A DNA stretch of 64,000 nucleotides from RBC074 sp964470555 (lineage in GTDB: Bacteria > Acidobacteriota > Blastocatellia > RBC074), in NCBI GenBank assembly GCA_964470555.1, contig CAYYDG010000036.1:11780-75779 (forward strand). Reading direction: 5' to 3'. The position numbers were made by a program, and so were the translations under genes. This document shows positions 51,272-58,591 of the stretch, one piece after another. The notes beneath the pieces are model-generated. The model searched no databases. It was not told the origin of the DNA and worked only from the letters and a program-made list of their open reading frames with translations. How positions within the stretch are numbered: the first letter of the stretch is position 1; every line of letters begins with the position of its first letter.

Positions 51272-52378
51272 ATGAACATTCGCAAGCTGTTCCTGTTTAC
51301 GGCGTTTGTGCTTGTCGCCGGGTTGTTTACTCGGATAAACAGCCACACGCCTCCACCCAAACAAGACCCGCCGCCCGTTGCCGAAAAGCCAAAACCCAAA
51401 TTGAAGATGCCTGACGAAGACCCGACAGCGGCGACACAAAAACCGAAAAAGCCAGACGAAGAATTCACCATGAAACTGGACACGCTGTTGGTCAACGTGC
51501 CCGTGCTGGTTTTAGACCGCGACGGAAAATATCTGCCCAACCTGAAGCGCGAGGATTTTGAAATTTACGAAGACGGCATCAAACAGGAAATTGATCGCTT
51601 CAACCCGATGGAAGCGCCGTTCAACGTGGCGTTGATGATGGATACGTCAGGCAGCACGCGCTTCAAACTGGAAGACATTCAACGCGCGGCGCTGGCGTTT
51701 TCCGACCAGCTTCGTGAACAGGACAAGCTGATGGTGGTGTCGTTCGACAGCAAGATTTATGTAGATTCCGAATTGACGGGAAATCGCAAACAAATGCGAC
51801 AGGCGATTTTGCAAACTCGCACGGGCGGCGCGACGCGGCTGTATGACGCGGTTGATCTGGTGCTGACCGAACGGTTGAACAAAGTCGAAGGCCGAAAAGC
51901 CGTTGTGTTGTTCACCGACGGCGTGGATACCGCCAGCCGCATTGCCAACGCATTAAGCTCTTTGGAACTGGTGGAAGAATCGAACGTGCTGGTTTACGTC
52001 ATTCAATACGACACGAAGGCTGATTTGCCACGCGGGCCGAGAATCATTACTACCACGCCGCAGGGAAGAGTTATCACGGACAAAACGATTCCCATTCAGG
52101 GCGCGGGCGAAAAAGAATACCTGTACGGCGACAAATACCTGCACGAAGCTGCTGACCGTAGCGGCGCTCGTTTGTACAAGGCTGAAACCATCACCGATGT
52201 GAATCAGGCCTTTTCACAAATTGCCGATGAACTTCGGCATCAATATGCGCTCAGCTATTACCCGGCGAATGAAAAACGCGATGGCGCGTACCGCAAAATT
52301 CGAGTGGTTGTCGGCAAACCCGAAGCGGTCGTTCGCGCTCGCAAAGGCTACCGCGCAGCAAGTGATTCCCAAAAATAA
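51272..52378 (+). CDS. VWFA-related secreted protein (TIGR03436 type), third copy
   Basis: This 368-residue protein has ATG 51272 after GGAGG. It has a signal-like N-terminus (IRKLFLFTAFVLVAGLFT) and a Pro/Lys-rich linker. The leader domain LLVNVPVLVLDRDGKYLPNL and DFEIYEDGIKQEIDRF is followed by the VWA domain with MIDAS MDTSGSTRF, TGGATRLYDAVDL and VVLFTDGVDTASR, and the end LRHQYALSYYPAN. It is closest in layout to the copy at 49247, with which it shares an operon-like block, suggesting local duplication. Confidence 0.88.
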   Translation: MNIRKLFLFTAFVLVAGLFTRINSHTPPPKQDPPPVAEKPKPKLKMPDEDPTAATQKPKKPDEEFTMKLDTLLVNVPVLVLDRDGKYLPNLKREDFEIYEDGIKQEIDRFNPMEAPFNVALMMDTSGSTRFKLEDIQRAALAFSDQLREQDKLMVVSFDSKIYVDSELTGNRKQMRQAILQTRTGGATRLYDAVDLVLTERLNKVEGRKAVVLFTDGVDTASRIANALSSLELVEESNVLVYVIQYDTKADLPRGPRIITTTPQGRVITDKTIPIQGAGEKEYLYGDKYLHEAADRSGARLYKAETITDVNQAFSQIADELRHQYALSYYPANEKRDGAYRKIRVVVGKPEAVVRARKGYRAASDSQK

Positions 52379-52432
52379 ACCGCCGGTTTTGATCGGTCAC
52401 AATGTCAGGTTGGAAAATCAGGTACGGAGGCC

Positions 52433-53086
52433 TTACTTCTGCTGCTTTTCCCATTCTTCGACCTGCGCCTTGGTGCGATTGAGCAGAACTTTTTCGGGAG
52501 TGATGCTGGTGATCCAGTCGGCGGCGACTTTCATCGGATGCGTGAGTATGAAGCCGCGCGCGATGACCACGCCGCTCAATCGCCAATCCGGTTCGCTGAA
52601 CAACACTTCCTGCACTTCGCCGACCTTGTACCCGTCGCTGGATTCGACCAGCAGCCCGCGGTGAATGGCGCTTTCCGATGCCGACAACAACGGTTCGGTG
52701 ACGCGAACTCCGGGCGGATCGTAGGGATCGCCCAGCGCGTGCGCCACCAGCGGCACAAGATAATTGATCCAATCCGCCGGTTTGATCTTCGAACGCGGAT
52801 GTTCCAGATGTTCCTGGTCGAGTTGGTTCAGCCGAACATAATGCTGCACTTCGAAATTCGGCAGTGCCGTCAATTCGTCTTCCGTCTGTTCGATGTGAAC
52901 TCGATTGTGTTCGGAACCTGTCACCCAGCCAATCGGCATCAACCGATGTTGCGATTGCAGCGCGCCGCCACACCTGACCACCAGATGCGACGCCTCGAAC
53001 GTTTCGCAATCCAGCACCACCTGTTCGACGCGCCCAATGTCCTGATTGCCGCTCAGAACGACGGCTCCGATATTGATTTCTTTCAT
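52433..53086 (-). CDS. PRC-barrel domain protein, two barrels
   Basis: This 217-residue protein begins MKEINIGAVVLSGNQDIGRVEQ, the first PRC-barrel strand pair, with EASHLVVRCGG. The second barrel starts near 135 (LLVESSDGYKVGEVQEV, LSGVVIARGFILTHPMKV). An acidic helical linker joins them. PRC barrels bind proteins or RNA and often act in stress or surface sensing; there is no catalytic residue. AGGAGATTGAGATATG precedes the start. It is convergent with the VWFA block. Confidence 0.8.
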   Translation of the reverse strand: MKEINIGAVVLSGNQDIGRVEQVVLDCETFEASHLVVRCGGALQSQHRLMPIGWVTGSEHNRVHIEQTEDELTALPNFEVQHYVRLNQLDQEHLEHPRSKIKPADWINYLVPLVAHALGDPYDPPGVRVTEPLLSASESAIHRGLLVESSDGYKVGEVQEVLFSEPDWRLSGVVIARGFILTHPMKVAADWITSITPEKVLLNRTKAQVEEWEKQQK

Positions 53087-53204
53087 ATCTCAATCTCCTG
53101 AAATTGCTTGTTGAATCTACAAGGAAGATCGGCGGAATATCTGATTGCATTTTACGCAATATCTACTTACTGTCCGCGCAACGATCCCCAAGGGGAGGTT
53201 CTTT

Positions 53205-53582
53205 ATGACATCAACTCAAACCGAAAGGAGTCTGACATGTCGTTTGCGACAACGCCCTGAAACGATGAAAACGGCTGCGCCCGACTGTCCGACAAGCTGC
53301 CAGCTTGTCGTTGACCCTAACAAGCGTCAAATCGAGACCACGACAAGCTGGCAGCTTGTCGGACATTTTCAGAGGAGCAAGGTTCGACTGAGCCTAGACA
53401 TTTCTCCTGAAGCCAATGAACTGCTGGAACGTTTGGCCGCGCAAATAGGCGGCACGCAAAGCGATGTGTTACGCAAGGCGATTGTCTTGATGCAAGTCGC
53501 AATTCAAGCCAAACGGGAAGGCAAAAAATTCGGAATCGCCGAAAAAGACCAGCAATTGGCGACAGAGATCGTCGGGCTTTAA
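53205..53582 (+). CDS. Ribbon-helix-helix type protein with a repeat-derived N-terminal insert
   Basis: This 125-residue protein has ATG 53205 after AGGGGAGG. The C-terminal ~65 residues form a CopG/MetJ-like unit: VRLSLDISPEANELLERLAA, then QIGGTQSDVLRKAIVLMQVA. Such proteins are DNA-binding regulators or antitoxins. Residues ~28-54 are read from the palindromic element 53286-53365 (CPTSCQLVVDP...SWQLVGHF), so the element extends the protein in frame. No toxin gene is adjacent. An alternative is that translation starts after the element. Confidence 0.65.
   Translation: MTSTQTERSLTCRLRQRPETMKTAAPDCPTSCQLVVDPNKRQIETTTSWQLVGHFQRSKVRLSLDISPEANELLERLAAQIGGTQSDVLRKAIVLMQVAIQAKREGKKFGIAEKDQQLATEIVGL
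53286..53365. repeat. Palindromic mini-element with perfect 25-bp inverted repeat
   Basis: The arms 53286-53310 (begins TGTCCGACAAGC) and 53341-53365 (ends GCTTGTCGGACA) are exact reverse complements with a 30-base centre. Each arm is itself nearly palindromic (GACAAGCTG-cc-AGCTTGTC). It lies in a coding sequence without breaking the frame. Confidence 0.9.
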
Positions 53583-53706
53583 GTCTGCCTCCTGGCATTT
53601 GGCGCTGCTGACCTCAATAGTCACCGGCCTGGTTGGCTATGCACGAAGTAAGTCATTCTGCCCTCGCGTTGGTTTGCGTTTGTTTCCAGAAGAAGAGACT
53701 GCCTTG

Positions 53707-54576
53707 TCAGTGAGTCAGGGAAACCAGTGCGGGCATTGCCAATTCTTCACCTTTTTCGTTGTGAACTCCGACGGCGGCGTCGAGTTCGTCTGAGATATTG
53801 CCCACGCCAGCCGACAGGGATTTGAAATCGAACAAATTCGGATCCATCAAATGCGTGTTCACCACATTGCCCAAGGCCGTCAGCATGGATTTGCGGACTT
53901 TGGGAATTTCCTGCTCCAGTTCGTCAATCAGCCGTTTCATGCGTTTGCGTTTCAGGTTTTCCTGCGAACCGCACAAATCGCACGGAATGATAGGGAAGTT
54001 TTGTGTTGCGGCGAACTCCGTCAAATCCTTTTCCCAGATGTACGCCATCGGGCGAATGACGGTATTGCGTCCATCGTCCGAACGCAGAATCGGCGGCATG
54101 GCTTTCATCGTGCCGATGAACAACAGATTCAGCAGGAAGGTTTGCAGGATGTCGTCTGCGTGATGGCCGAGCGCGATTTTGGTGCAGCCTTCTTCGACGG
54201 CCACGTCGTACAAAATTCCTCGGCGCAAACGCGAACAAACCGAGCAATAGGTTTTGCCTTCGGGAACCAGCCGTTTGACCACTGAATACGTATCGCGTTC
54301 GACAATGCGATACGGCACGCCCAGCCCGGACAGGTATTCCGGCAACACGTGCGCGGGAAAGTTGGGCTGTTTTTGATCCAGGTTGACCGCCAGCAGTTCA
54401 AATTCGACCGGCGCTTTGCGCTGCAATTCCAGCAGCAGGTTGAGCAGCGAATAACTGTCTTTGCCGCCGCTCAAGCAAACCATGATCTTGTCGCCGTTGA
54501 CGATCATGTTGAAATCGCGGATCGCTTCGCCCATTCGGCGCAGCAGAATTTTTTGCAGGTAATCCCCGTGTTGCAT
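53707..54576 (-). CDS. ttcA: tRNA 2-thiocytidine biosynthesis protein TtcA
   Basis: This 289-residue protein starts at ATG 54576 (MQHGDYLQKILLRRMGEAIR); a TTG eight codons earlier is possible. The PP-loop is MVCLSGGKDSYSLL. The first Cys pair is TYCSVCSRLRRG, then ALGHHADD and the second Cys pair IIPCDLCGSQENLKR. These Cys hold the [4Fe-4S] cluster used for thiolation of C32 in certain tRNAs. The last ~40 residues are variable. All catalytic groups are present. It lies 66 bases after thiL on the same strand. Confidence 0.94.
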   Translation of the reverse strand: MQHGDYLQKILLRRMGEAIRDFNMIVNGDKIMVCLSGGKDSYSLLNLLLELQRKAPVEFELLAVNLDQKQPNFPAHVLPEYLSGLGVPYRIVERDTYSVVKRLVPEGKTYCSVCSRLRRGILYDVAVEEGCTKIALGHHADDILQTFLLNLLFIGTMKAMPPILRSDDGRNTVIRPMAYIWEKDLTEFAATQNFPIIPCDLCGSQENLKRKRMKRLIDELEQEIPKVRKSMLTALGNVVNTHLMDPNLFDFKSLSAGVGNISDELDAAVGVHNEKGEELAMPALVSLTH

Positions 54577-54642
54577 TGTGTGATTGAGTTTCTCCGTCAA
54601 ATTTTGATGAAGCGAGAGAGTAGGCTAAGGCGGCGCAAGCGG

Positions 54643-55785
54643 TCAAACCGCGAAATGATCGTAGCCGTGAATGGATAGCGGATTCACTTCATTGCCGCGC
54701 CGAATTTGTACTGCGACCGAATGGAAGCTTTCTGTCACTTCGCCAATCCGAGTCAGCCGCAGGTGGCACTCTTCAGCCAAAGCCGTCAACTCGGCTTCGC
54801 GGCTGCGGTCGGCGGTAAACAGCAATTCAAAGTCTTCGCCGCCGTTGACGGCAAATTCAAACGCTTCGTCGGCAGTGGCTGTCACCAACCTCACCTCTTC
54901 AGCAATCGGCACGGCGTCAAAATCAATCAACGCGCCAACGCCGCTTGCTTCGCAAATATGAGCAAGGTCTTGTGCCAATCCATCGCTGACATCAATCATT
55001 GAATTCACTAAGCCGGATTCGCCCAGTCGCCGCCCAAATTCAACTCGCGGTTTGGGTCGTAAATGGGCACAAATCGCAGATTGCTTGATCTGTTCAGTAG
55101 AAAACATCTCTTGATGTTCCTCTTCACCGCAGAGGCGCAAAGAACGCAGAGGCAACGCAGAGGCTTTCTCTTTTCTCTGCGCTCCCTTTGCGTTGTCCGC
55201 GTCTCTGCGGTGAAAAAAACGTTCATCAACTCGCTCACCGCCAAGCAACAGTTTCAATCCGACAGCCGAAGCTCCTATCGAACCAGTGACGTAAATTGCG
55301 TCGCCAATTTTTGCGCCGTCGCGCCGAATGGCTCGTCCCGCTTGGCAATGGCCAATGACAACTGAATCAATCGTCAACCGATCAGGCGTTGAGGAAATGT
55401 CTCCCCCAATCAATGCCACGCCATATTTCGCCGCCAGTTCAAAGTAGCCTTCAAAAAACTGCTCCCAATCCGCAATCCGCAATCCGCAATCCGCAATCGG
55501 GCGCGGAATGGCCAGTGTCAACAATGAAAACTTCGGCGCTGCGCCCATTGCCGCAATGTCGCTCAAACTGACGGCCAATGCCTTGTGACCCAGCCAGCGC
55601 GGCGGAGCGTATTCCAGTTTGAAATCCACGTCTTCGACCAGCAGGTCAACTGTGACCAGCGATTCGCGGCCAGATTGTTCTCGCCAAATCGCCGCGTCGT
55701 CTCCGATTCCTAAAACTAGATCAGCCGCCGATTGCGCGGCGGCTTTCTGTTGAATCTGTTTGATGAAATCGAATTCGCTCGGCAT
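54643..55785 (-). CDS. thiL: Thiamine-monophosphate kinase with two repeat-derived in-frame inserts
   Basis: This 380-residue protein starts at ATG 55785 (MPSEFDFIKQ). It has the family core: LVLGIGDDAAIW, VTVDLLVEDVDF, GHKALAVSLSDIAAMGA, VALIGGDISS, MIDVSDGLAQDLAHIC and NGGEDFELLFT. It phosphorylates thiamine monophosphate to the diphosphate. Usual length is about 320-330. The extra residues are at ~96-107 (PIADCGLRIADW, from a heptamer repeat) and ~191-221 (FHRRDADNAKGAQ onward, from a palindromic element). Both fall in loops between core motifs, the second just before HLRPKPRVEFG. Activity is likely kept. Confidence 0.92.
   Translation of the reverse strand: MPSEFDFIKQIQQKAAAQSAADLVLGIGDDAAIWREQSGRESLVTVDLLVEDVDFKLEYAPPRWLGHKALAVSLSDIAAMGAAPKFSLLTLAIPRPIADCGLRIADWEQFFEGYFELAAKYGVALIGGDISSTPDRLTIDSVVIGHCQAGRAIRRDGAKIGDAIYVTGSIGASAVGLKLLLGGERVDERFFHRRDADNAKGAQRKEKASALPLRSLRLCGEEEHQEMFSTEQIKQSAICAHLRPKPRVEFGRRLGESGLVNSMIDVSDGLAQDLAHICEASGVGALIDFDAVPIAEEVRLVTATADEAFEFAVNGGEDFELLFTADRSREAELTALAEECHLRLTRIGEVTESFHSVAVQIRRGNEVNPLSIHGYDHFAV
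55123..55214. repeat. Palindromic mini-element, 92 bp, copy 2, inside thiL
   Basis: TTCACCGCAGAG (55123-55134) and CTCTGCGGTGAA (55203-55214) are exact 12-bp inverted ends, with internal GCAGAGG/CTCTGCG blocks. It is the same family as 45241-45325 and is translated in frame as part of ThiL. Confidence 0.92.
55467..55500. repeat. Heptamer tandem repeat (4 x AATCCGC) inside thiL
   Basis: Four 7-bp AATCCGC units and a partial fifth are identical to the tract before recR. On the coding strand they are read as PIADCGLRIAD, a seven-residue-period peptide, without disturbing the thiL frame. Confidence 0.9.
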
Positions 55786-55822
55786 TGAAATAAAAGCGGC
55801 GTCGAGCCGCCGCACTCCAAAT

Positions 55823-56671
55823 TTAGCGCAGAAAATCTTCCAGCTTCACAGAAGCTTCAGTCTTGTCGTCGCGGTATTTGATGATGATCGGAGCGTAAAC
55901 CGATAAACCCCAATCTTTGGCTGCGCCAACCGTAATCGCGCGCGCGCCAGGAACGACGACGGCTCCGACGGGAACTTCCAGCGGGCGGTCGCCTTCGCGG
56001 CGATAAATTTCGCCTTTGACCGCGTCGAAGATCGGCGTCGAACCATTCAGAATCACGCCCGAACCCAAAATCGCTTTTTCGCGGACGATGGTTCCTTCGT
56101 AAACGCCGCAGTTGCCGCCAACCAGAACTTCATCTTCGATGATGACCGGCAACGCGCCTACAGGTTCCAGCACTCCGCCAATCTGAGCCGCCGCGCTGAT
56201 GTGACATCGCTTGCCGACTTGAGCGCAACTGCCGACCAGCGCATGCGAATCCACCATCGTGCCTTCGTCCACGTAAGCTCCGACGTTGATGTAAGCGGGA
56301 GGCATGATCGTTACGCCCGAAGCCAGAAATGCGCCTTCGCGGACGGTCGTTCCGCCGGGAACGACGCGGACTCCATCGCTGAGCGTCAAGCGTTTTGTCG
56401 GATAAGTTTCCTTGTCGAAGTACCGAAAGTTTTCGTCAATCGAATAATCCACCATCGCGCCCAAGCGAAAGCCAAGCAGGATACCGCGCTTGACCCATTG
56501 ATGGACTTGCCAGTTTCCATCGGCAGAGCGGCTGGCGGCACGAATTTCGCCGGTGTTAAGCGCAGCTTTGAATGCGGTAAAAGCGTCCAGCGCCTGCTGG
56601 CGCAAATCTCCGGTCAAATCCGAAGCAGGAGCTGCAAAGAGTTTTTCGATCTGAGCATCAAGGGTTGTCAT
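55823..56671 (-). CDS. dapD: Tetrahydrodipicolinate N-succinyltransferase
   Basis: This 282-residue protein starts at ATG 56671; a GTG two codons earlier is also open. A helical N-terminal domain is followed by KRGILLGFRLGAM. The left-handed beta-helix of hexapeptide repeats spans about 105-240 (REGAFLASGVTIMPPAYINV, EGTMVDSHALVGSCAQVG, DEVLVGGNCGVYEGTIV). It succinylates tetrahydrodipicolinate in lysine and diaminopimelate synthesis in the cytoplasm. Length matches the family (~275). It lies between a YcxB-like gene and thiL on the same strand, with short gaps. Confidence 0.95.
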   Translation of the reverse strand: MTTLDAQIEKLFAAPASDLTGDLRQQALDAFTAFKAALNTGEIRAASRSADGNWQVHQWVKRGILLGFRLGAMVDYSIDENFRYFDKETYPTKRLTLSDGVRVVPGGTTVREGAFLASGVTIMPPAYINVGAYVDEGTMVDSHALVGSCAQVGKRCHISAAAQIGGVLEPVGALPVIIEDEVLVGGNCGVYEGTIVREKAILGSGVILNGSTPIFDAVKGEIYRREGDRPLEVPVGAVVVPGARAITVGAAKDWGLSVYAPIIIKYRDDKTEASVKLEDFLR

Positions 56672-56684
56672 TGTCACTGGTCAG

Positions 56685-57182
56685 TTATTGTTTGATGATT
56701 TTTTGTTGGAGGAGTTCACGAAATTGTGCTTCCTGAGTTATATCAACAAAAGCACGCTTTGGGATTAGGACACAAAGCTGTTTTGACAAAAAGAGAAGAA
56801 ACAAGTTTGCGGTTTCATTGAACCTGATAAAGGCAGTCCATTTATGAATTGTCGTTGAATTGTTATTCCAAATCCGAAACTCGTCTTCATCCGCTTCACA
56901 GCGAATAACTCCCTGGATATTCGGATTTATCTTCCATCCCAATCGAGCCAGAAGCCATGGAAAAAAAGACCAAACACCAGCAGCCGCAATAACAGGAAAA
57001 TACCAAATCATTGCTTCAAGAAAACAATCCCAATTCCGAGAAAAATACAGCCACAATCCCCAGGCAAGCAAAATCGGAAGCGACACTCTACCTGCAAGGG
57101 ATAAAAACCGAAATGCCTTGCTCGCCCCAGTAATTCCTTCGACGTATTCTTTGAAGGTATATTGGAAATTAAAGGCAATCAT
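56685..57182 (-). CDS. YcxB-like membrane protein, second copy
   Basis: This 165-residue protein has ATG 57182 preceded by GGGAG. The N-terminal MIAFNFQYTFKEYVEGITG is followed by two hydrophobic segments (LSLAGRVSLPILLAWGLWLY and MIWYFPVIAAAGVWSFFPWL). A soluble C-terminal half with EFRIWNNNSTTIHKWTAFIR and VLIPKRAFVD matches the protein at 620-1111. It is noticeably more AT-rich than its neighbours. Function is unknown. It starts 2 bases after the esterase gene ends, so the two are co-transcribed. Confidence 0.7.
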   Translation of the reverse strand: MIAFNFQYTFKEYVEGITGASKAFRFLSLAGRVSLPILLAWGLWLYFSRNWDCFLEAMIWYFPVIAAAGVWSFFPWLLARLGWKINPNIQGVIRCEADEDEFRIWNNNSTTIHKWTAFIRFNETANLFLLFLSKQLCVLIPKRAFVDITQEAQFRELLQQKIIKQ

Positions 57183-57184
57183 GG

Positions 57185-57874
57185 TCAAACACTCCCTTTC
57201 AATTGTTCCAATAACCATTCGTTGATTACCGAATAAGAATCGCGCGGAACTTCGTGTTTGGCATCGAAGACACGAAATTCCACCGAACGCGCGCGGCTTT
57301 TCAACGCTTCGGCGCGTTCGCGCATTTGATCCGGCGTGTAAAATTCGTCGCGTTCGGCGGCGATGAACAGCACATCCAGTTTGCCTTCAGCGTATTTGCC
57401 TTCGGCTTCGTTCCAATCGCCGGGAATGCCTCCGCAAATCGCCACGACGCCTTGCACGCGGTTGGCGTGGGTGAAGGCGTAACGAAAATTCACCCCACAC
57501 GCCTGAGAAAATCCCATCAGGAAAACGCGGCTGGTGTCGGCCTGATCGGCAAGCTCGTCAATGATCTGATTGACCAGCCGATGATGGAGCGCGACGGATT
57601 CTTCCGGCTTGAAATTGCTCAGCCAGCCGAAACCATACCCGAGCTTCGGCGATTCTTTGGTAGGCATGACCAGATGCTGATGCGGGCCTTGCAGAGCGGC
57701 GATGACGAAATCCCGGTCGTTGATGCGCCGCGCCAATTTCATCATCGAGCGTTTGTCGCCGCCGTACCCGTGCATCGCAATCAGCAACGGTTTCGGCGAA
57801 TCGCTTTCAGGAACGTAAAGATCGTAATAACAAGGGAACGTTTGCTCTACGCGACGTTCAATTGATTCAGCCAT
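57185..57874 (-). CDS. Alpha/beta hydrolase, phospholipase/carboxylesterase type
   Basis: This 229-residue protein has no signal peptide. The fold has PLLIAMHGYGGDKRSM (oxyanion), the nucleophile Ser in FLMGFSQACGVNF, Asp in FIAAERDEFYTP and His in DAKHEVPRDS. The GFSQA motif and length fit small carboxylesterases related to YpfH/EstB. The substrate is unknown. It stands between a Uma2-type gene and the YcxB-like gene, all on the minus strand. Confidence 0.85.
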   Translation of the reverse strand: MAESIERRVEQTFPCYYDLYVPESDSPKPLLIAMHGYGGDKRSMMKLARRINDRDFVIAALQGPHQHLVMPTKESPKLGYGFGWLSNFKPEESVALHHRLVNQIIDELADQADTSRVFLMGFSQACGVNFRYAFTHANRVQGVVAICGGIPGDWNEAEGKYAEGKLDVLFIAAERDEFYTPDQMRERAEALKSRARSVEFRVFDAKHEVPRDSYSVINEWLLEQLKGSV

Positions 57875-57888
57875 TCATTTCTCCATCG

Positions 57889-58566
57889 TTAGCTTTGCGG
57901 CTGTTGTTGAGCATCCAGTTGTTCGCGCACCCATTGGCGAACGTGACGCGCCCAGACGGAACTTTTCATTTCGCCGCTTTCGGCCAAAAACCGTGTGGCC
58001 ATTTCATCGGTCAGAATCGGCAACGCCAGGCTTCGTTCAGCCTCCCAATAATCTTCGCCTTCAAGCTTGTAGATGGTTACATGTTCTCCTTTGCATCGCC
58101 AGATTTCAGGAATCTGCAAAGCGGCGAAGATTGGGAACTTATTCAATGAGCCACTGGTCACATCTACTTCGATTACCAGATCAGGCGGAGGATCGTTAAG
58201 CAAATCAATTTTGTCTTTGCCCCTGACTTTCTCAGCATGCTGAATGTAAAAGCAGGAATCCGGCTCGACGCCTTTCAACAAATCCTTACGCAAAAAGGTA
58301 GTTGATCCCATACGAAGCAAATCCAGGTCTGATTCTTCGACCAGAATTTCAACCAACTGCGCCAAAGTGCGATTGGAAATTTCGTGATTGATGGATGGCA
58401 TCTTGATCTCCAGAACTCCATTGTCATAGGCAAGGCGTGGCCCGGCTTGGTCGTGGTAATCAGCCAGTAAGCTTTCGTAAGTTTCCCAACTCGCTTTGTG
58501 CAGCAAAACATAATTTGCGGCAGTCACAGATGGCATCTGGTCCAATGCTGTTTGAGTTGCAACCAT
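57889..58566 (-). CDS. Uma2-family protein (DUF820), PD-(D/E)XK fold
   Basis: This 225-residue protein has ATG 58566 after AAAGGAG. It has the Uma2 layout: YESLLADYHDQAGPRLAYDNG, VLEIKMPSINHEISNRTLAQL, GVEPDSCFYI, then PPPDLVIEVDVTSGS with the acidic cluster of the PD-(D/E)XK nuclease fold, and IPEIWRCKG. These proteins are abundant in cyanobacteria and acidobacteria. Nuclease activity is predicted by fold and rarely tested. No partner gene is evident. Confidence 0.87.
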   Translation of the reverse strand: MVATQTALDQMPSVTAANYVLLHKASWETYESLLADYHDQAGPRLAYDNGVLEIKMPSINHEISNRTLAQLVEILVEESDLDLLRMGSTTFLRKDLLKGVEPDSCFYIQHAEKVRGKDKIDLLNDPPPDLVIEVDVTSGSLNKFPIFAALQIPEIWRCKGEHVTIYKLEGEDYWEAERSLALPILTDEMATRFLAESGEMKSSVWARHVRQWVREQLDAQQQPQS

Positions 58567-58591
58567 AGTTTTGACTCCTTTCGTTTGCGTT

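Noticed and set aside
53599..53793. Small plus-strand open frame after the ribbon-helix-helix gene
   Set aside because: It overlaps the C-terminal end of ttcA in antisense, lacks a ribosome binding site and has no protein-like features.
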